Assembly: GCA_913056245.1 (NCBI GenBank)
Contig: CAJXME010000063.1
Span: forward strand, 1 to 6,820
Length of the DNA stretch: 6,820 bases
Direction: 5' to 3'
DNA from: an uncultured Alphaproteobacteria bacterium
GTDB lineage: Bacteria > Pseudomonadota > Alphaproteobacteria > Puniceispirillales > UBA1172
Below are positions 6,400-6,820 of the stretch, in pieces. A program made the position numbers and the translations under genes. Below the pieces are notes generated by a model. The model saw only the letters and a list, made by a program, of their open reading frames with translations. It did not search any database and was not told the DNA's origin. Each line of letters starts with the position of its first letter. Position 1 is the first letter of the stretch.

Positions 6400-6820
6400 G
6401 ATGATGCTTTTTTCGCTTTAGGCTTAGATGCGGCGGTTTTCTTCGATGTTTTAGCCGATTTGGGCGCAGCTTTTTTCGGGGCATTGCTCGGGGCATTGGC
6501 TGAGGACTTAAAATCATCCGCGGCATCTTTTACGCTTGAGACGCTGTCTTGGATGTCGCTGTCTTTTTTGACGTCTTCAATCGCGTCTTTTACGTCGCTG
6601 AATTCATCGGCGATCTGATCAAAATTTCCGCTTTTCGCATCTTGCAGGGCTTTTTTAACATCGTTGAATTCATCCTGATTGGCGACTTCCATCATGCTGG
6701 TTTGAAATTCACGCGCCATGCCTCTGGCCTTGCCAACATATTTGGCAACAGCACGCAACACGCGCGGCATGTCTTTGGGGCCGACCACCAGCACCAAGAC
6801 AAGACCAACCATGACAAATT
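6396..6820 (-). CDS. tatB: Twin-arginine translocase subunit TatB (5' end outside window)
   Basis: TatB is a single-span membrane protein that forms the twin-arginine signal-peptide receptor with TatC. Seen: the end of the membrane helix (FVMVGLVLVLV), the hinge VGPKDMPRVLRA that is the TatA/B signature, an amphipathic helix (KYVGKARGMAREFQTSMMEV), a charged helical region rich in Asp/Lys, and a Lys/Ala/Ser/Pro-rich tail of about 35 residues. The first ATG in the window, at 6812, falls inside the membrane helix, and the two preceding codons read Phe-Val without a stop. The true start is therefore to the right of the window. TatB rather than TatA is favoured by the long charged tail and the 4-base ATGA overlap with tatC. 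tatA is expected just upstream but cannot be seen. Confidence 0.93.
   Translation of the reverse strand, partial: FVMVGLVLVLVVGPKDMPRVLRAVAKYVGKARGMAREFQTSMMEVANQDEFNDVKKALQDAKSGNFDQIADEFSDVKDAIEDVKKDSDIQDSVSSVKDAADDFKSSANAPSNAPKKAAPKSAKTSKKTAASKPKAKKASS

Noticed and set aside
6396..6812. Complete TatB starting at the ATG at 6812.
   Set aside because: That Met sits inside the membrane helix just before the VGPK hinge, and the frame stays open to the window edge, so the gene is truncated by the window.

Overview
The window is a stretch of chromosomal housekeeping genes from an alphaproteobacterium of moderate GC. The order tatB-tatC-serS-surE-pcm-LysM/LytM lipoprotein, then a DUF815-type ATPase, then yajC-secD, matches a gene neighbourhood I know from many alphaproteobacteria. 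The YajC N-terminus (ending in SPAYAQA), the SecD N-terminus and the style of the TatB/TatC proteins also fit that class. The sequence does not let me name a genus. I see no mobile elements, tRNAs, rRNAs or CRISPR repeats, and coding style is uniform throughout.

Layout. At the right edge, reading leftwards on the minus strand, lies tatB (5' end outside the window). It overlaps tatC by 4 bases. serS follows after a 65-base gap with a strong Shine-Dalgarno site, then closely packed surE and pcm, then after 75 bases an NlpD-like outer-membrane lipoprotein gene. This looks like one co-directional run of about 5 kb, possibly with internal promoters before serS and before the lipoprotein gene. It ends tail to tail, 34 bases from the stop codon of a plus-strand AAA+-type ATPase gene (855-1742). 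That ATPase gene is divergent from yajC; the 155-base region between them (700-854) is the largest gene-free stretch here and must hold promoters for both sides. yajC and the start of secD (cut by the left edge) run off leftwards on the minus strand.

How the genes fit together. Two protein-export systems bracket the window: the twin-arginine translocase for folded proteins (TatB, TatC) and accessory parts of the Sec translocon (YajC, SecD). Between them lie seryl-tRNA synthetase, two stress or maintenance enzymes (SurE nucleotidase and Pcm isoaspartyl methyltransferase), and an envelope lipoprotein with two LysM domains. The LytM domain of that lipoprotein has lost metal-binding residues, as in the amidase activator NlpD. 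The order surE-pcm-nlpD is the same as in enterobacteria, but rpoS is not beside it. The least understood gene is the DUF815-type ATPase. I did not find a clearly new system. The points most worth checking are the degenerate LytM domain, the orphan ATPase and the structured divergent intergenic region.
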